Source of the DNA: Paracoccaceae bacterium | Lineage (GTDB): Bacteria > Pseudomonadota > Alphaproteobacteria > Rhizobiales > Stappiaceae | Direction of reading: 5' to 3' | NCBI GenBank assembly: GCA_013373445.1 | Contig: JABXHV010000069.1 | Coordinates: 18,481-82,480 of the forward strand | DNA length: 64,000 nt | Shown: piece after piece, positions 45,417-53,860 of the stretch | Layout of the letters: each line of letters opens with the position of its first letter | How positions within the stretch are numbered: position 1 is the first letter of the stretch | Made by a program: the position numbers and the translations under genes | The notes under the pieces: generated by a model | Database searches by the model: none | Told to the model about the DNA's origin: nothing | Seen by the model: the letters and a program-made list of their open reading frames with translations, nothing else

Positions 45417-46475
45417 ATGAGCAAAGCGCCGGTAAGGACGCTACTGTCCGCTGCCGCGCTGCTCGTCATTGGTTTTTGCATCTCTTCGCAGATCACACCT
45501 GCGGCTGCAGAATCGCCTGCGCCAAAGGCCAAACCGCTCAACGACGCGTTCTTTTATCCCGACTTTAAGACCCGGCGTATCACCCGCTTCAAAATTGGCG
45601 AAGATCGCAGACAGTTCGGTGCTCTCACCTACCTTGGCGGGTTTGAGATCCTCTCTTCAGATCGCAACATCGGCGGACTGTCCGGCGTTCTGAGCCTGGA
45701 AGGCGGCAAGCAGCTCTTGATGCTTACCGACAATGGCCGCTGGGTCTTTGCAGAACTGGACCAGACGCCAAACGGAACGCCCATTGGCCTGGAATCGGTC
45801 CGCTATGCCCAGCTTCGCAACGCCAAGGGCGAAACGCTGGACCAGAGCTGGGGTCACAATACAGAAGCGCTTGCAGTCCTGAACAATGCGATTTACGTGG
45901 CCGCAGAACGCGCCAATGCCATCTATGAGTTTCCCTGGCCGCTGAAGACAGGTCGCGACAGAATGCGCCGTCAGCTCAAGGTTTCAGACGGGATCAAGTC
46001 CCTACCCAAGAACACCGGCCTGGAAGGCCTTGCGGCAGGGCCTGAGGGCTCTTTGATGCAAGACACGCTACTGGCGGTCGCCGAACGCAGTCCGAAGGAC
46101 AGCACCCTGTTACCGGCCTATTTGTTCAAGGGCGGTGCTGAGGCCCGCTTCGACATTCAGCGTAGCGACAACTATGACGCCACCGACGCGGCCTTCCTGC
46201 CGGGTGGTGATCTGTTGTTGTTGGAGCGAAGATTTAACCTGCGCGATCTGTTGGGTATGCGAATCCGCCGCTTCGCCGCAGCCAGCCTGCTTCCGGGCGC
46301 GGAACTGGTTGGCGAGGTTCTGCTGGACGCCGACTTCACCTACCAGATCGACAATATGGAAGGACTCGCCGTCCATCAGACCAACGACGGCAAGACCATC
46401 CTCACCGTCGTATCGGACAACAATCGCTCGATCCTGCAAAGGACGCTGCTTTTAAGATTTGAGCTTCACAACTGA
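45417..46475 (+). CDS. Esterase-like-activity-of-phytase family protein, exported
   Basis: About 352 residues from the ATG at 45417; ATG 45384 is in frame and an earlier start would overlap cobT. Signal peptide: MSKAPVRTLLSAAALLVIGFCISSQ.. with cleavage near PAAA-ES. The mature part is a beta-propeller-like domain with RFGALTYLGGFEI, LSGVLSLEGGKQLLMLTDNGRWV, EALAVLNNAIYVAAERANAIYEF, NTGLEGLAAGPEGSL and YQIDNMEGLAVHQT, the pattern of Pfam 'phytase-like' esterases. Substrate uncertain. In relatives it sits right after cobT and before rpmB, as I recall. Confidence 0.82.
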   Translation: MSKAPVRTLLSAAALLVIGFCISSQITPAAAESPAPKAKPLNDAFFYPDFKTRRITRFKIGEDRRQFGALTYLGGFEILSSDRNIGGLSGVLSLEGGKQLLMLTDNGRWVFAELDQTPNGTPIGLESVRYAQLRNAKGETLDQSWGHNTEALAVLNNAIYVAAERANAIYEFPWPLKTGRDRMRRQLKVSDGIKSLPKNTGLEGLAAGPEGSLMQDTLLAVAERSPKDSTLLPAYLFKGGAEARFDIQRSDNYDATDAAFLPGGDLLLLERRFNLRDLLGMRIRRFAAASLLPGAELVGEVLLDADFTYQIDNMEGLAVHQTNDGKTILTVVSDNNRSILQRTLLLRFELHN

Positions 46476-46540
46476 TCCAAAAGCTTCCAAAAACAGAAAA
46501 CTCAAATCGGCATCACCTGTAATTGATAAAGATCTTCGCC

Positions 46541-46972
46541 ATGACTGAAGCCAAAACAGAACCCGCCAAGAAAACTCTTTCCGGAAGCTGTCAGTGCGGC
46601 ACAGTAACATTCGACATAAGCGGCACTTTTGATTGTTTCTTCCTGTGCCATTGTTCTCGCTGCCGGAAGGCGACAGGCTCGGCGCACGGAGCGAATTTAT
46701 TCTCTTCAACGGCAAAAGGCGTCTGGAAGAGCGGTGCAGACAATATCAAGACGTATCAAATCCCCGGAACTCGGAATCAAAAGAACTTCTGCATGACCTG
46801 CGGCAGCGCCGTGCCCATCATCGCAGACGATGGCAACGTGATTGTTGTCCCGGCCGGTTCGCTGGACAATGACGTGGATATAAAGCCAACAGCACACATC
46901 TGCTGCGAAAGCCGTGCAAACTGGGATCAAGACCTGGAAACAATTCCAAGCCTCGACGGCCTTCCCGGTTAG
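46541..46972 (+). CDS. GFA-family (glutathione-dependent formaldehyde-activating-like) protein
   Basis: 143 residues from the ATG at 46541; an in-frame TTG at 46523 is possible. Zinc-binding CENP-V/GFA fold with the cysteine groups GSCQCGTV, CHCSRCRKATGS and CMTCGSAVPI. The canonical GFA role is condensing formaldehyde with glutathione, but most family members have no proven reaction, and no formaldehyde genes are close. Preceded by no strong ribosome site, so expression may be low. Convergent with the PLP dehydratase downstream. Confidence 0.9.
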   Translation: MTEAKTEPAKKTLSGSCQCGTVTFDISGTFDCFFLCHCSRCRKATGSAHGANLFSSTAKGVWKSGADNIKTYQIPGTRNQKNFCMTCGSAVPIIADDGNVIVVPAGSLDNDVDIKPTAHICCESRANWDQDLETIPSLDGLPG

Positions 46973-46984
46973 CGAAAATGAACT

Positions 46985-47947
46985 TCAGTTGGGCGCCTTA
47001 GCCGCGGGCAACCAGTTGCTGATCTGATCCTCGGTCAGGTTGCCACCGCACAGGATGGTTCCGACCCGCCGTCCCTCAAGTCTGGCACTCAGTTTTAGAA
47101 TACCAGCGAGGCCCGCCGCCCCGGCGGGTTCGACAATCCTACCCCAGCTGTCATACGCAAACCGCATCGCTTGCAGAATATCGGCATCCTCAACCAGCAC
47201 AATCTCGTCAATCGTATCGCGCAGCCAGTCCAAAGCCTCTGGCACCGGAATGCGCACAGCAATTCCATCAGCTATGGTGTCGGCCTCTTCTGTCTCGATG
47301 ACTTTCTGCTCCTGCCAGGACAAAGCCATGCAAGGCGCTCCTTTTGCGGCAACCGCAATGACTTGCGTCTGCGGCGCCATCGCTTTGATCGCGCAGCCGA
47401 CGCCAGCCGCCAGAGCCCCGTTTCCAAGCGGCACGATCACCGCATCCAACGGACCCGCCTCTTCCAGCAGTTCGACAGCAATTGTGCCTGCACCTTCTGC
47501 GATTTCCTCCAGAGCGCCATCTTCGACAAAGGGGCAGTTTTGGGTCTTGGCATAATTTCTCGCTGCCTCCTTGGCAGCATCGAAATCATCGCCTTCCAGC
47601 CGCACCTCTGCCCCGAAAGAGCGCATGGCGGCGATCTTGACCGGACTGGCATTGACGCTCGAAAAGACAATCAACGGGCAGCCGGCGCGACTGGCATTAT
47701 AAGCAAGACCTTGCCCGAAATTACCGGCAGAAGCGGTCACCAATTTCTGCCCCCCAGCAACGCCCCTGGCGAGGAAATAACTCGTTCCCCGTCCCTTGAA
47801 ACTCTTGATAGGGTTGGTTGTTTCATCCTTTGCCGCAATGGACAGGCCATGCGCCTCAGCACGCAGCAAAGGACTGTTCAAAAACACCGGATCAACTCGC
47901 GACCGGGCATCTTCTATATTCTGGAAAGAAAGCGGTTCCTGTTTCAT
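46985..47947 (-). CDS. PLP-dependent threonine/serine dehydratase-like enzyme
   Basis: 320 residues from ATG 47947. Fold-type II PLP enzyme: PIKSFKGRGTSYFLA contains the Schiff-base lysine (about residue 50), SAGNFGQGLAYNASRAG is the substrate loop, and VPLGNGALAAGVGCAIK the phosphate-binding glycine loop. This matches serine/threonine ammonia-lyase, and also the EutB protein of ectoine-use clusters. No ACT regulatory domain. It is divergent from an Lrp/AsnC regulator, so amino acid catabolism is likely. The exact substrate cannot be read. Confidence 0.87.
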   Translation of the reverse strand: MKQEPLSFQNIEDARSRVDPVFLNSPLLRAEAHGLSIAAKDETTNPIKSFKGRGTSYFLARGVAGGQKLVTASAGNFGQGLAYNASRAGCPLIVFSSVNASPVKIAAMRSFGAEVRLEGDDFDAAKEAARNYAKTQNCPFVEDGALEEIAEGAGTIAVELLEEAGPLDAVIVPLGNGALAAGVGCAIKAMAPQTQVIAVAAKGAPCMALSWQEQKVIETEEADTIADGIAVRIPVPEALDWLRDTIDEIVLVEDADILQAMRFAYDSWGRIVEPAGAAGLAGILKLSARLEGRRVGTILCGGNLTEDQISNWLPAAKAPN

Positions 47948-47955
47948 GACCACAC

Positions 47956-47969
47956 ATGATACGGATCAT
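47956..47969. promoter_or_regulatory. Palindrome in dehydratase/Lrp divergent region
   Basis: ATGAT-ACGG-ATCAT (47956-47969), just outside the dehydratase start, plus CCGCG/CGCGG arms at 47983 and 48003. Candidates for Lrp-family binding in the roughly 90-base divergent promoter region. Confidence 0.4.
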
Positions 47970-48037
47970 TTGAGCGGATAAACCGCGTTAGAAGATAAAT
48001 CACGCGGAAATAGATCAATTTTGGTGAGAGAAACGCC

Positions 48038-48508
48038 GTGGATCAGATCGACTGTAAAATTCTCACATTCCTGCAGGAAGATGCGGACATTCCAGGAAAA
48101 GCGATTGCGGAGGCCGTCGGCCTTTCAACATCGGCAGTCGAACGACGAATCAGCAAACTGAAGCAGTCAGGCCTGATCGAGCGCATTGTTGCCATCGTAA
48201 ACCCCAAGGCGGTCGACCGTACCCTGTCTGTCCTGGTGGAACTGGAAATAGAGAACGAATACCGCCACTCGCTGGAGCAATTTCAGCGTTGGATCAATCA
48301 GGCGCCTGAAGTGCAATCCTGCTGGTATGTGACGGGCGACATGGACTTCATCCTCCTCGTCGCAGTCCGCAATCTCGATGAGTACAACGCTTTCATCGAC
48401 CGCCTTATGACTGATCAAAAAGAGTTGGTGCGAAAATACAAAAGTCTCATCTCCTTGAAGACCGTCAAGCATGGAATGACTCTGTCAGTCACCTATGATG
48501 AAAACTAG
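48038..48508 (+). CDS. Lrp/AsnC family transcriptional regulator
   Basis: 156 residues, GTG start. N-terminal HTH: DQIDCKILTFLQEDADIPGKAIAEAVGLSTSAVERRISKLKQSGLIERIVAIVNPKAVDRTLSVLVELE, and an RAM/effector domain (WINQAPEVQSCWYVTGDMDFILLVAVRNLDEYNAFIDRLM). Lrp-type proteins respond to amino acids. Divergent from the PLP dehydratase and followed by a DMT exporter on the same strand, so it probably controls catabolism and export of one amino acid. Confidence 0.93.
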   Translation: MDQIDCKILTFLQEDADIPGKAIAEAVGLSTSAVERRISKLKQSGLIERIVAIVNPKAVDRTLSVLVELEIENEYRHSLEQFQRWINQAPEVQSCWYVTGDMDFILLVAVRNLDEYNAFIDRLMTDQKELVRKYKSLISLKTVKHGMTLSVTYDEN

Positions 48509-48614
48509 AAGACCCGGCACCGTCAACCCAAACCATCCTCGCTCGCAAATCGGGTGTTTCCTTCAGGCAAAGAACGTTAGGTTCGCTTGAAAGACGACAA
48601 GAGGAAAACCCACA

Positions 48615-49517
48615 ATGCGGATGAATATTCAAGACTGGCTCCTGCTGGTCCTCCTATCCGTTATATGGGGCGGTGCTTTTTTCTTTGCTGCTGTGGCCGT
48701 CAAGGAACTGCCTCCATTGACAGTGGTCGGCTTGCGCACAGGCCTTGCGGCATTGTCGCTCATATTGGTCTTGAAGTGGCGCGGCGAATCCCTGCCATTT
48801 GAACGTCATTCGATACGGGCTTTTTTAACGATGGGACTGTTGAACAATATGGTCCCCTTCAGCCTGCTGTTCTGGGCGCAAACGATGATTCCCAGCGGTC
48901 TTGCATCAATCCTGAATGCGACCACACCAATCTTCTCGATCTTGCTGGCCCATATCTTTCTGACCGATGAACGTCTGGCTCCCAACAAGCTGATTGGCGT
49001 GCTGCTGGGCTTTATAGGTGTTGTGCTGCTGCTCGGTGGTGACATTGTCCGCGGTCAAACGTTGGCGCTACTGGGTATGCTCGCCTGTCTTGGTGCTGCG
49101 TTTTCCTACGGCATTGCCAGTGTTTATGGCCGCCGCTTCAAACAATTGGGCTACAAGCCGACACAAGTCGCCTTTGGCCAACTCACCGCTTCAACGCTTA
49201 TGATGATCCCCATCAACTTGCTCATAGACAAACCCTGGCATCTGGCCCCGCCAAGCAACAGCACATGGGCAGCGATTTTGGCACTGGCCATCATCTCCAC
49301 GGCTTTTGCATATATTCTATTTTTCCGTATCCTGGCCTCTGCCGGTGCCGTCAATGTGGCCCTGGTCACGCTCTTGATCCCGCTCAGCGCCATCTTGCTT
49401 GGAACACTCATCTTGGGCGAGACACTGCTTCCACGTCATTATGCCGGCATGAGCCTTATTGCCATCGGCCTTCTCGCCATCGACGGCAGAGTCTCATCAT
49501 TGTTCAAACGACGCTAG
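48615..49517 (+). CDS. EamA/DMT family transporter
   Basis: 300 residues, ten helices in two EamA repeats: LLVLLSVIWGGAFFFAAVAVKELPPLTVVGLRT begins repeat 1, and MLACLGAAFSYGIASVYGRRFK begins repeat 2. Members export amino acids and metabolites. It lies 106 bases after the Lrp gene and probably belongs to that unit. A terminator follows at 49562. Confidence 0.92.
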   Translation: MRMNIQDWLLLVLLSVIWGGAFFFAAVAVKELPPLTVVGLRTGLAALSLILVLKWRGESLPFERHSIRAFLTMGLLNNMVPFSLLFWAQTMIPSGLASILNATTPIFSILLAHIFLTDERLAPNKLIGVLLGFIGVVLLLGGDIVRGQTLALLGMLACLGAAFSYGIASVYGRRFKQLGYKPTQVAFGQLTASTLMMIPINLLIDKPWHLAPPSNSTWAAILALAIISTAFAYILFFRILASAGAVNVALVTLLIPLSAILLGTLILGETLLPRHYAGMSLIAIGLLAIDGRVSSLFKRR

Positions 49518-49561
49518 AACGCCCTCAAAACGGACCGCAGGAACTTGACCAATCGGCAAAC

Positions 49562-49590
49562 AAAAAAGGCGCTCCGAAGAACGCCTTTCT
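49562..49590. terminator. Terminator between DMT exporter and yhhQ
   Basis: AAAGGCG (49565-49571) and CGCCTTT (49582-49588) with flanking A and T; on the minus strand a run of Ts follows, so best for yhhQ and possibly also for the DMT gene. Confidence 0.8.
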
Positions 49591-49620
49591 CATAATTCTA
49601 CAAACAAGATCTTGTGCTTG

Positions 49621-50274
49621 TTACGCAGCCGAGTTGTTCGGCATCAGGCCTTGAACCGACAGCGCCACACGATAAGGCAGCAGCATTGCCAGTGAGACCA
49701 GAGCCTTCACTGCAAAATCACCCAACGCCCAGGAAATCCAGCGCGGCACCTCAAGTGCGAACGCACCAAAGAGGGGCGCGGCTTCAACTGCGAAATCATC
49801 GTGATAGCCGAGAGCACCAGAAGCCAATGCTGAAAATGCAAGGCCGAAAAACAGTACCGTATCCAGAACGGAGCCAAGCATTGAGGAAACAATCGGCGCT
49901 TTCCACCACTGTCCCTGACGCAACCGGTTAAACACGGTGACATCGAGCAACTGAGCCAGAAGGAACGCAGACCCTGAAGCAATCGCGATGCGCGGTGTTG
50001 CAAGCCAGACTGACAGGCCAACAGCCAGGAAGAACCCAACCAGGACCACAATACGGGCCGCCTTTGGACCAAAACGGCGGTTGGTCAAATCAGTCACCAG
50101 AAAAGCGGCCGGATAGGTAAAGGCACCCCAGGTCAGCAGATCGGCCAGATTCACACCGCCCAGCATCCCCTCGACAGGGAACTGGACAAGATAATTGGAG
50201 GCTACAACGACAGACGCCATCGCAATTACTGCGATGGCGAATGGAGCCACGGAAAACTTCCGGGAATCAGTCAT
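49621..50274 (-). CDS. yhhQ: Queuosine precursor transporter (YhhQ/VUT family)
   Basis: 217 residues, six helices. Family marks: SNYLVQFPVEG, LADLLTWGAFTYPAAFLVTDLTNRRFGPKAAR (the conserved D-TNR-G segment), and SSMLGSVLDTVLFFGLAFSA. It imports preQ0 or preQ1 for queuosine tRNA modification. It starts 27 bases after the rpmB stop on the same strand, so it is probably co-transcribed with the ribosomal protein gene. A terminator follows. Confidence 0.92.
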   Translation of the reverse strand: MTDSRKFSVAPFAIAVIAMASVVVASNYLVQFPVEGMLGGVNLADLLTWGAFTYPAAFLVTDLTNRRFGPKAARIVVLVGFFLAVGLSVWLATPRIAIASGSAFLLAQLLDVTVFNRLRQGQWWKAPIVSSMLGSVLDTVLFFGLAFSALASGALGYHDDFAVEAAPLFGAFALEVPRWISWALGDFAVKALVSLAMLLPYRVALSVQGLMPNNSAA

Positions 50275-50301
50275 TTAATCACCCTGATGGGTTAGTGTCA
50301 G

Positions 50302-50595
50302 TTAGGCAGCTGCGGCAGCCTGCTGGCGCTTGATGCTAACCTTGATCTGACGTGCCTTGACGGACAGAGTGTCGTCAGAAGCCTTCATGAGGTAAGCGTC
50401 GAGACCGCCACGGTGCTCAACAGAACGCAGCGCATGAGCGCTGACGCGAAGCTGGAAAGTTTCGCCAAGCGCTTCGCTCATCAGAGAAACCTTACACAGG
50501 TTTGGAAGGAAACGACGACGAGAGCGGTTGTTCGCGTGAGAAACGTTGTTACCCGTCATCACGTCTTTGCCGGAAAGTTCGCAACGGCGTGCCAT
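50302..50595 (-). CDS. rpmB: 50S ribosomal protein L28
   Basis: 97 residues from the ATG at 50595 ([32 protein letters not shown]), the universal L28 start; the longer open frame is upstream read-through. The rest, [36 protein letters not shown], is the long alphaproteobacterial form with an Ala-rich tail (QQAAAAA). First gene of a probable rpmB-yhhQ operon. A candidate TTGTAC-16-TATACT element at 50693-50720 lies upstream but reads in the opposite direction. Confidence 0.97.
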   Translation of the reverse strand: MARRCELSGKDVMTGNNVSHANNRSRRRFLPNLCKVSLMSEALGETFQLRVSAHALRSVEHRGGLDAYLMKASDDTLSVKARQIKVSIKRQQAAAAA

Positions 50596-50692
50596 GTTAT
50601 CACCTTTACATTCGGGCCAGTCCCTTATCGGACCTGGCAATTACAACCGGAATGGAGCGGACACGACAGCCACGCTACGGCATCTCCGGCTT

Positions 50693-50720
50693 TTGTACGG
50701 AAAAGTTGGCTTGCTATACT
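50693..50720 (+). promoter_or_regulatory. Candidate promoter upstream of the DUF3108 gene
   Basis: TTGTAC (50693-50698), a 16-base spacer and TATACT (50715-50720) reading rightward in the 375-base divergent region between rpmB and the DUF3108 gene. It would give a leader of about 240 bases. The region holds no other gene I can support. Confidence 0.35.
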
Positions 50721-50929
50721 GATCCTACGGCGTATCGTCAAGAGTTCAAAATACAAGGAATGCGATTCAGTGCATTTCATGGCAACAAATGCGTTCTGTT
50801 AACGTATGGGTTACCATAAACGCGAACAATCGCAATTCTCTGCCGCAAGTGATTTGCGCCGCCTGATTTGGATCCTGCAGACCAAGCCAGCGTTCGTAAT
50901 AGCACCATATTCTTGTGTCAGGGAGTTTT

Positions 50930-50957
50930 CATTGCCTTTTACTCGAAAAAGGCAATG
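50930..50957 (+). promoter_or_regulatory. Perfect 11-bp hairpin abutting the DUF3108 ribosome site
   Basis: CATTGCCTTTT, a six-base loop, and AAAAGGCAATG form an 11-bp perfect stem ending one base before CGGAGG (ribosome site at 50959-50963) of the downstream gene. Could control its translation or be a protein-binding palindrome. Confidence 0.5.
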
Positions 50958-50970
50958 CGGAGGTTTTGAC

Positions 50971-51816
50971 GTGCGAGCAATGAACAAACTTGGCCATCTG
51001 ATCAAACTGCCGCTTCTGGCCGGAGCATTTCTGACGCTGCTTCCACTGGAAGCACCGGCCGAGGCAGCCAAGGCAAAGATCGGCGGTCTTTATAATATAT
51101 CGATGGCCGGGTTCACCATTGGCCGCGGCTCGCTGTCCCTCGTCTATCAGGGCAACGCCTATTCCGCCAAGGTCACCATCGCACCTGCCGGCATCGGCAC
51201 CTTGTTCACAACCGGCAAGGGCGGCGCGGAAGCGTCCGGCTGGCTGGTGGGCTCAAAGGTCGTCCCTTCTCGCTATCGCATGGCCTCCCAGGCTGCCAAC
51301 CGTGATTTCTTCGTCGCATTGAGCCAAGGCTCCGGCCACATCCGCTCCGCAGACGTTTCACCCCAATTCAAACCGAACCCGGAACGCATCAAGGTCACCA
51401 AGCGCCATCGCTCAAATGCCGTTGACCCTCTCAGTGCTGCACTCGTACCAGTTCGCTCGGCCAAAAACGCTCTGGGCCCTGAGGCCTGCAAGCGCACCTT
51501 GCCGATTTTTGACGGCTGGACGCGCTTCGATATCAAGCTCAGCTACAAGGGCCTGCAGGAAGTCACAGGCGCCGGCTATGAGGGCATGGTCGTTGTGTGC
51601 AAGGCCAAATGGGTTCCCGTTGCTGGACACCGTCCATCCAAGGAGTCGGTGAAATACATGGCCAACGCGCCAATGGAGGCCTGGTTCGCACCGATGGGAC
51701 GCGACAACGTTCTGATACCGTATCGCATGTCTATCCAGACCAAGACCGGCCGCCTTCTGATTTCCGCCACCAAGCTCAACATCAATGGCAAAAGCCAGGA
51801 CAACGCTGCCAGATAG
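50971..51816 (+). CDS. DUF3108 domain-containing exported protein
   Basis: 281 residues from the GTG at 50971, chosen for GGAGG seven bases upstream; a much longer open frame exists but lacks such a site. Signal peptide near the N terminus (LIKLPLLAGAFLTLLPLEAPAEA). The mature part begins YNISMAGFTIGRGSLSLVYQGNAYSAKVTI, with the later DPLSAALVPV, characteristic of DUF3108, a beta-rich periplasmic family of unknown function. Neighbour of rpmB in many Hyphomicrobiales. Confidence 0.87.
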   Translation: MRAMNKLGHLIKLPLLAGAFLTLLPLEAPAEAAKAKIGGLYNISMAGFTIGRGSLSLVYQGNAYSAKVTIAPAGIGTLFTTGKGGAEASGWLVGSKVVPSRYRMASQAANRDFFVALSQGSGHIRSADVSPQFKPNPERIKVTKRHRSNAVDPLSAALVPVRSAKNALGPEACKRTLPIFDGWTRFDIKLSYKGLQEVTGAGYEGMVVVCKAKWVPVAGHRPSKESVKYMANAPMEAWFAPMGRDNVLIPYRMSIQTKTGRLLISATKLNINGKSQDNAAR

Positions 51817-52040
51817 GCATCATCCTGTCGGTCGGAAGGCATCAATGAAGCTTCAGATAAGCACATGGGGAGAGCGGTGAAATCGCCCTCCGGTCTTGCC
51901 TCCGCCGTATTCTCTTGATAGAGCCCTTTTGAGTGAAGCACTTGCCGTCTTGATACAGACAGGCACGTCCATACCATATTCGGCTGTAGCGCTTTCCATA
52001 TTCAGCGCACACTGTCAGGTCGTCCCGGGTAATAGAGTAC

Positions 52041-52997
52041 ATGCACAGCTATTTGGAATTCGAGAAACCAGTCGCCGACATTGAAGGCAAAATTCAGGAA
52101 CTTCGCGCTCTTGCAGCCGAAGGCGAAACCGTCAATCTACAAGACGAGATCGGGCGCCTGAACGAAAAGTCTCAACAGACACTCAGCGACATCTATTCCA
52201 AGCTCACCCCTTGGCAGAAGACACTCGTCGCCCGCCACCCGGACCGTCCGCACGCCCTGGATTACATTCAGGGCCTGATCGAAGATTTCACACCGCTGGC
52301 CGGCGACCGTAATTTTGCCGAAGACCACGCGCTGATCGCAGGCATTGGACGCTTCCGCGGACAGTCTGTTGCTATCCTGGCGCAGGAAAAAGGCAATGAC
52401 ACCCAGTCCCGCCTGAAGCACAATTTCGGCATGGCGCGTCCCGAGGGATACCGCAAGGCCGTCCGCATCATGGACATGGCAGAGCGGTTCTCTATTCCTG
52501 TTGTTTCCTTTGTTGACACCGCTGGAGCTTACCCAGGTGTTGGCGCAGAAGAGCGCGGCCAGGCAGAAGCCATTGCCCGTTCCACCGACAAGGGTCTTGG
52601 CCTTGGCGTACCTTCCATTTCATTGGTGATCGGCGAAGGCGGCTCCGGCGGAGCGATTGCCATTGCGACCGCAAGCCGGGTCCTGATGCTCGAACATGCG
52701 ATCTATTCTGTGATTTCACCGGAAGGGGCTGCTTCGATTCTGTGGCGCGACAGCGCACGCGCTCAAGACGCAGCCACCAACATGAAGATCACTGCAGAAG
52801 ACCTTCTGTCCATGAACGTCATCGACGGCATCATCAAGGAGCCAGTCGGCGGCGGACATCGCGGCAAGGAAGTTGTTATTGACCGTGCGGGCAATGCAAT
52901 CGAATCCGCCTTGAACGAAATGGCAGACATGACACCGGCCGAGATCCGCAAGCAACGCCGCGACAAATTCATGGCGATCGGCCGTACGCTGTCCTGA
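52041..52997 (+). CDS. accA: Acetyl-CoA carboxylase carboxyltransferase subunit alpha
   Basis: 318 residues. Catalyses transfer of carboxyl from biotin to acetyl-CoA, the first step of fatty acid synthesis. Typical N-terminal LEFEKPVADIEGKIQELRALA, then LTPWQKTLVARHPDRPHALDYI, FGMARPEGYRKAVRIMDMAERFSIPVVSFVDTAGAYPGVGAEERGQAEAIA and GEGGSGGAIAIATASRVLMLEHAIYSVISPEGAASILWRD. The latter two hold the oxyanion-hole glycines. The preceding 224 bases hold no gene. Monocistronic; accD is not adjacent. Confidence 0.97.
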   Translation: MHSYLEFEKPVADIEGKIQELRALAAEGETVNLQDEIGRLNEKSQQTLSDIYSKLTPWQKTLVARHPDRPHALDYIQGLIEDFTPLAGDRNFAEDHALIAGIGRFRGQSVAILAQEKGNDTQSRLKHNFGMARPEGYRKAVRIMDMAERFSIPVVSFVDTAGAYPGVGAEERGQAEAIARSTDKGLGLGVPSISLVIGEGGSGGAIAIATASRVLMLEHAIYSVISPEGAASILWRDSARAQDAATNMKITAEDLLSMNVIDGIIKEPVGGGHRGKEVVIDRAGNAIESALNEMADMTPAEIRKQRRDKFMAIGRTLS

Positions 52998-53176
52998 TCC
53001 TGTCCATAATTTGACCTGGCCTCTCCGGCAAACCATCGAAACCGACCGTTCCCAGGTCAAGAAAAGCATGCCCAAAAGCGGGATGTGCTTCTATGGCGGC
53101 TGGCCGGTGAACGGTCAGAACGATCTGCGTGCCCAGCTCATCGGACTTCAAAAAATCGACGGAGCGAGCATTGTCA

Positions 53177-53773
53177 TCAGCCGAGAAGCTGGCAGAGCAG
53201 CTTGACGGTTCGCTCAGACCGTTCTTGGCAAAACGTTTCAGATGGCTGCGGAAGACGTCCGATAACGCGCCTGATCTGCTGATCGCCAATCAACAGATCA
53301 AGATAAAGCGCCACGGCCTCACCTGTGTGCTCGAAGGTAATTGCGCCTTCATCTCGGGCGCGCAAGAACATCTTTTCCAAAAGCGGGAATACAGCCTCAC
53401 GCCCCTCCTTTGACAAGGTTGCGCCCAATTCACCACTGATGTCCGCTGCCGCCGCCCGGTTCAGCGCAATGGCCCTGTCGCCAGTGAGCAGAGCCAGCAG
53501 TTTCGGTCCAAGCGTGCTCAAGATGGACAGCGCGTCGTGATCAGACTCCAATTCGGCTTCCAGATGTTCCCTCACCTCTTCTGCATTGCGCCTGACGAGA
53601 GCCTGAAACAAACCCAGCTTGTCGCCATACCAGTTGTAGAGCGTCTCGTTCGATGCCTGCGCCTGTTTTGCAATGCCCTGCATAGACGCACCGCCAAAGC
53701 TCTTGGCCTCCAGCACCTCATAGGCTGCGTCTTCTATCTGCTGTTGGCGCAGCAGTTTTCTTTCTTCGCGCAT
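53177..53773 (-). CDS. TetR family transcriptional regulator (divergent to DUF1772 pair)
   Basis: 198 residues. HTH: QQIEDAAYEVLEAKSFGGASMQGIAKQAQASNETLYNWYGDKLGLFQALVRRN, with the TetR helix 2-3 signature NETLYNWYGDKLGLF. GGAG ribosome site six bases from the ATG. Ligand-binding C-terminal domain not assignable. It is divergent from two small membrane proteins, and the intergenic region contains two similar palindromes (53800 and 53828), so it very likely represses both itself and those genes. Confidence 0.9.
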   Translation of the reverse strand: MREERKLLRQQQIEDAAYEVLEAKSFGGASMQGIAKQAQASNETLYNWYGDKLGLFQALVRRNAEEVREHLEAELESDHDALSILSTLGPKLLALLTGDRAIALNRAAAADISGELGATLSKEGREAVFPLLEKMFLRARDEGAITFEHTGEAVALYLDLLIGDQQIRRVIGRLPQPSETFCQERSERTVKLLCQLLG

Positions 53774-53799
53774 TCTTTACTCCAAGATCTTGACAGAAA

Positions 53800-53817
53800 C
53801 CGTAACAAAGATTACGG
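53800..53817. promoter_or_regulatory. Candidate TetR operator 1
   Basis: CCGTAA-CAAAGA-TTACGG, perfect six-base arms, 27 bases upstream of the TetR start. Confidence 0.75.
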
Positions 53818-53827
53818 ATAATCGCAA

Positions 53828-53845
53828 CCGTAACATTGATTACGC
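53828..53845. promoter_or_regulatory. Candidate TetR operator 2
   Basis: CCGTAA-CATTGA-TTACGC, the same element with one outer mismatch, centred 28 bases from operator 1 and ending 15 bases before the start of the 135-residue membrane protein. Confidence 0.72.
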
Positions 53846-53860
53846 TTTTGGAGACGGAAG

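Noticed and set aside
44459-45541. 360-codon minus-strand frame over cobT
   Set aside because: Shadow of cobT, which shows MIDAS and the acidic linker typical of the family.
53790-53822. TTGACA followed by GATAAT in the TetR divergent region
   Set aside because: Spacing is 21 bases, too long for a standard sigma-70 promoter; listed operators are better supported.
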